From Nocardia harenae NBRC 108248 (GTDB taxonomy: Bacteria > Actinomycetota > Actinomycetes > Mycobacteriales > Mycobacteriaceae), in NCBI RefSeq assembly GCF_001612885.1, contig NZ_BDBH01000010.1:57928-121927 (forward strand): a stretch of 64,000 bases of DNA. Reading direction: 5' to 3'. The notes beneath the pieces are model-generated. The model was not told the DNA's origin. It saw only the letters and a list, made by a program, of their open reading frames with translations, and did not search any database. A program made the position numbers and the translations under genes. Numbering within the stretch: the first letter of the stretch is position 1; each line of letters opens with the position of its first letter. Positions 63,816 to 64,000 of this stretch are shown here, piece after piece.

Positions 63816-64000
63816 TCACACGTACCGGGCGCGTAGCTTGCCCTTGACCAGCTTTCCGGTCGGCGTCCGCGGCAGATCGTCGGAGAAGTCGACCGTGCGC
63901 GGCACCTTGTAGTGCGCGATCCGCTCGCGCAGGTAGCCGCGCAGCTCCTCGGCGAGCGCGGGGCCGGGCTCGGCGCCGGGGGTGGGCTGTACTGAGCGGT
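63816..64000 (-). CDS. Acyl-CoA synthetase / AMP-binding enzyme, C-terminal end (partial)
   Basis: The last 60 codons or so of an ANL-superfamily adenylating enzyme, read on the minus strand from the right edge to a TGA at 63816-63818. The visible end is ELRGYLRERIAHYKVPRTV followed by DFSDDLPRTPTGKLVKGKL, which contains the A10 motif with the catalytic Lys. This suits fatty-acyl-CoA ligases (FadD type). The adenylation domain lies outside the window, so the substrate cannot be assigned. Confidence 0.85.
   Translation of the reverse strand, partial: RSVQPTPGAEPGPALAEELRGYLRERIAHYKVPRTVDFSDDLPRTPTGKLVKGKLRARYV

Overview
The window is very G+C-rich actinobacterial DNA. Gene content and order point to a mycolic-acid-bearing member of the Mycobacteriales, most probably Nocardia or a close relative. 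The main pointers are a mycobacterial-type integration host factor gene (mihF) next to gmk and rpoZ, the chain uvrC-rapZ-yvcK-whiA-gap-pgk-tpi-secG, the pentose-phosphate block tkt-tal-zwf-opcA-pgl, the lipomannan mannosyltransferase mptB, and a sufR-B-D-C-S-U-T operon. Most of the window is conserved chromosomal backbone. I saw no rRNA, tRNA, CRISPR array, insertion sequence or prophage. The genus is inferred from recalled gene order, not from a database search.

Layout. 1-8626: pyrimidine and housekeeping genes (carB 3' end, pyrF, mihF, gmk, rpoZ, coaBC, metK, and a primosomal PriA with a decayed helicase core). 8799-10682: a PadR-type regulator and a secreted lipase. 10743-16449: def-fmt-rsmB, a small MmcQ/YjbR-like gene, a sigma-F/anti-sigma pair on the minus strand, and rpe. 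16587-19509: riboflavin genes ribE, ribBA and ribH plus a membrane PH-domain gene. 19591-22373: a gamma-glutamyltransferase lipoprotein and a HAD hydrolase. 22416-30804: uvrC, then rapZ-yvcK-whiA, then gap-pgk-tpi. 30862-38354: an accessory-looking stretch around secG, with a META-domain lipoprotein, an MFS exporter, a divergent SDR/epoxide-hydrolase-like pair sharing a KstR-like box, an SRPBCC protein and a fused E1alpha-beta TPP enzyme. 38363-44835: the pentose-phosphate operon, read right to left from tkt. 44996-52865: ctaB, qor, a conserved small gene, a tandem universal stress protein with a DosR-like box, and the minus-strand operon mptB-ABC transporter-ctaA. 52923-54603: an ECF42-type sigma factor with its DGPF/YCII partner. 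54849-61154: the complete suf operon with a hairpin terminator. 61268-64000: a DUF4189 secreted protein, an acetyltransferase, an iron-box-controlled siderophore-interacting protein, a RibD_C-type reductase and the 3' end of an acyl-CoA synthetase.

How the genes work together. Most are housekeeping: nucleotide synthesis, SAM supply, translation start and end processing, lower glycolysis, NADPH production, heme A synthesis, Fe-S assembly and cell-envelope mannan. Regulatory sites visible in the DNA link several to stress inputs: SufR (Fe-S status), an IdeR/DtxR iron box, a DosR-like box (hypoxia) and a KstR-like box (steroid/lipid catabolism). Many genes show a TANNNT-like hexamer ending 6-7 nt before the start codon, which indicates leaderless transcription and fixes several starts.

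I did not find a wholly new multi-gene system. The best leads are the 97-nt near-perfect inverted repeat at 31676-31772 between two divergent genes, the KstR-like SDR/hydrolase pair, and the orphan fused E1 enzyme attached to the pentose-phosphate operon.
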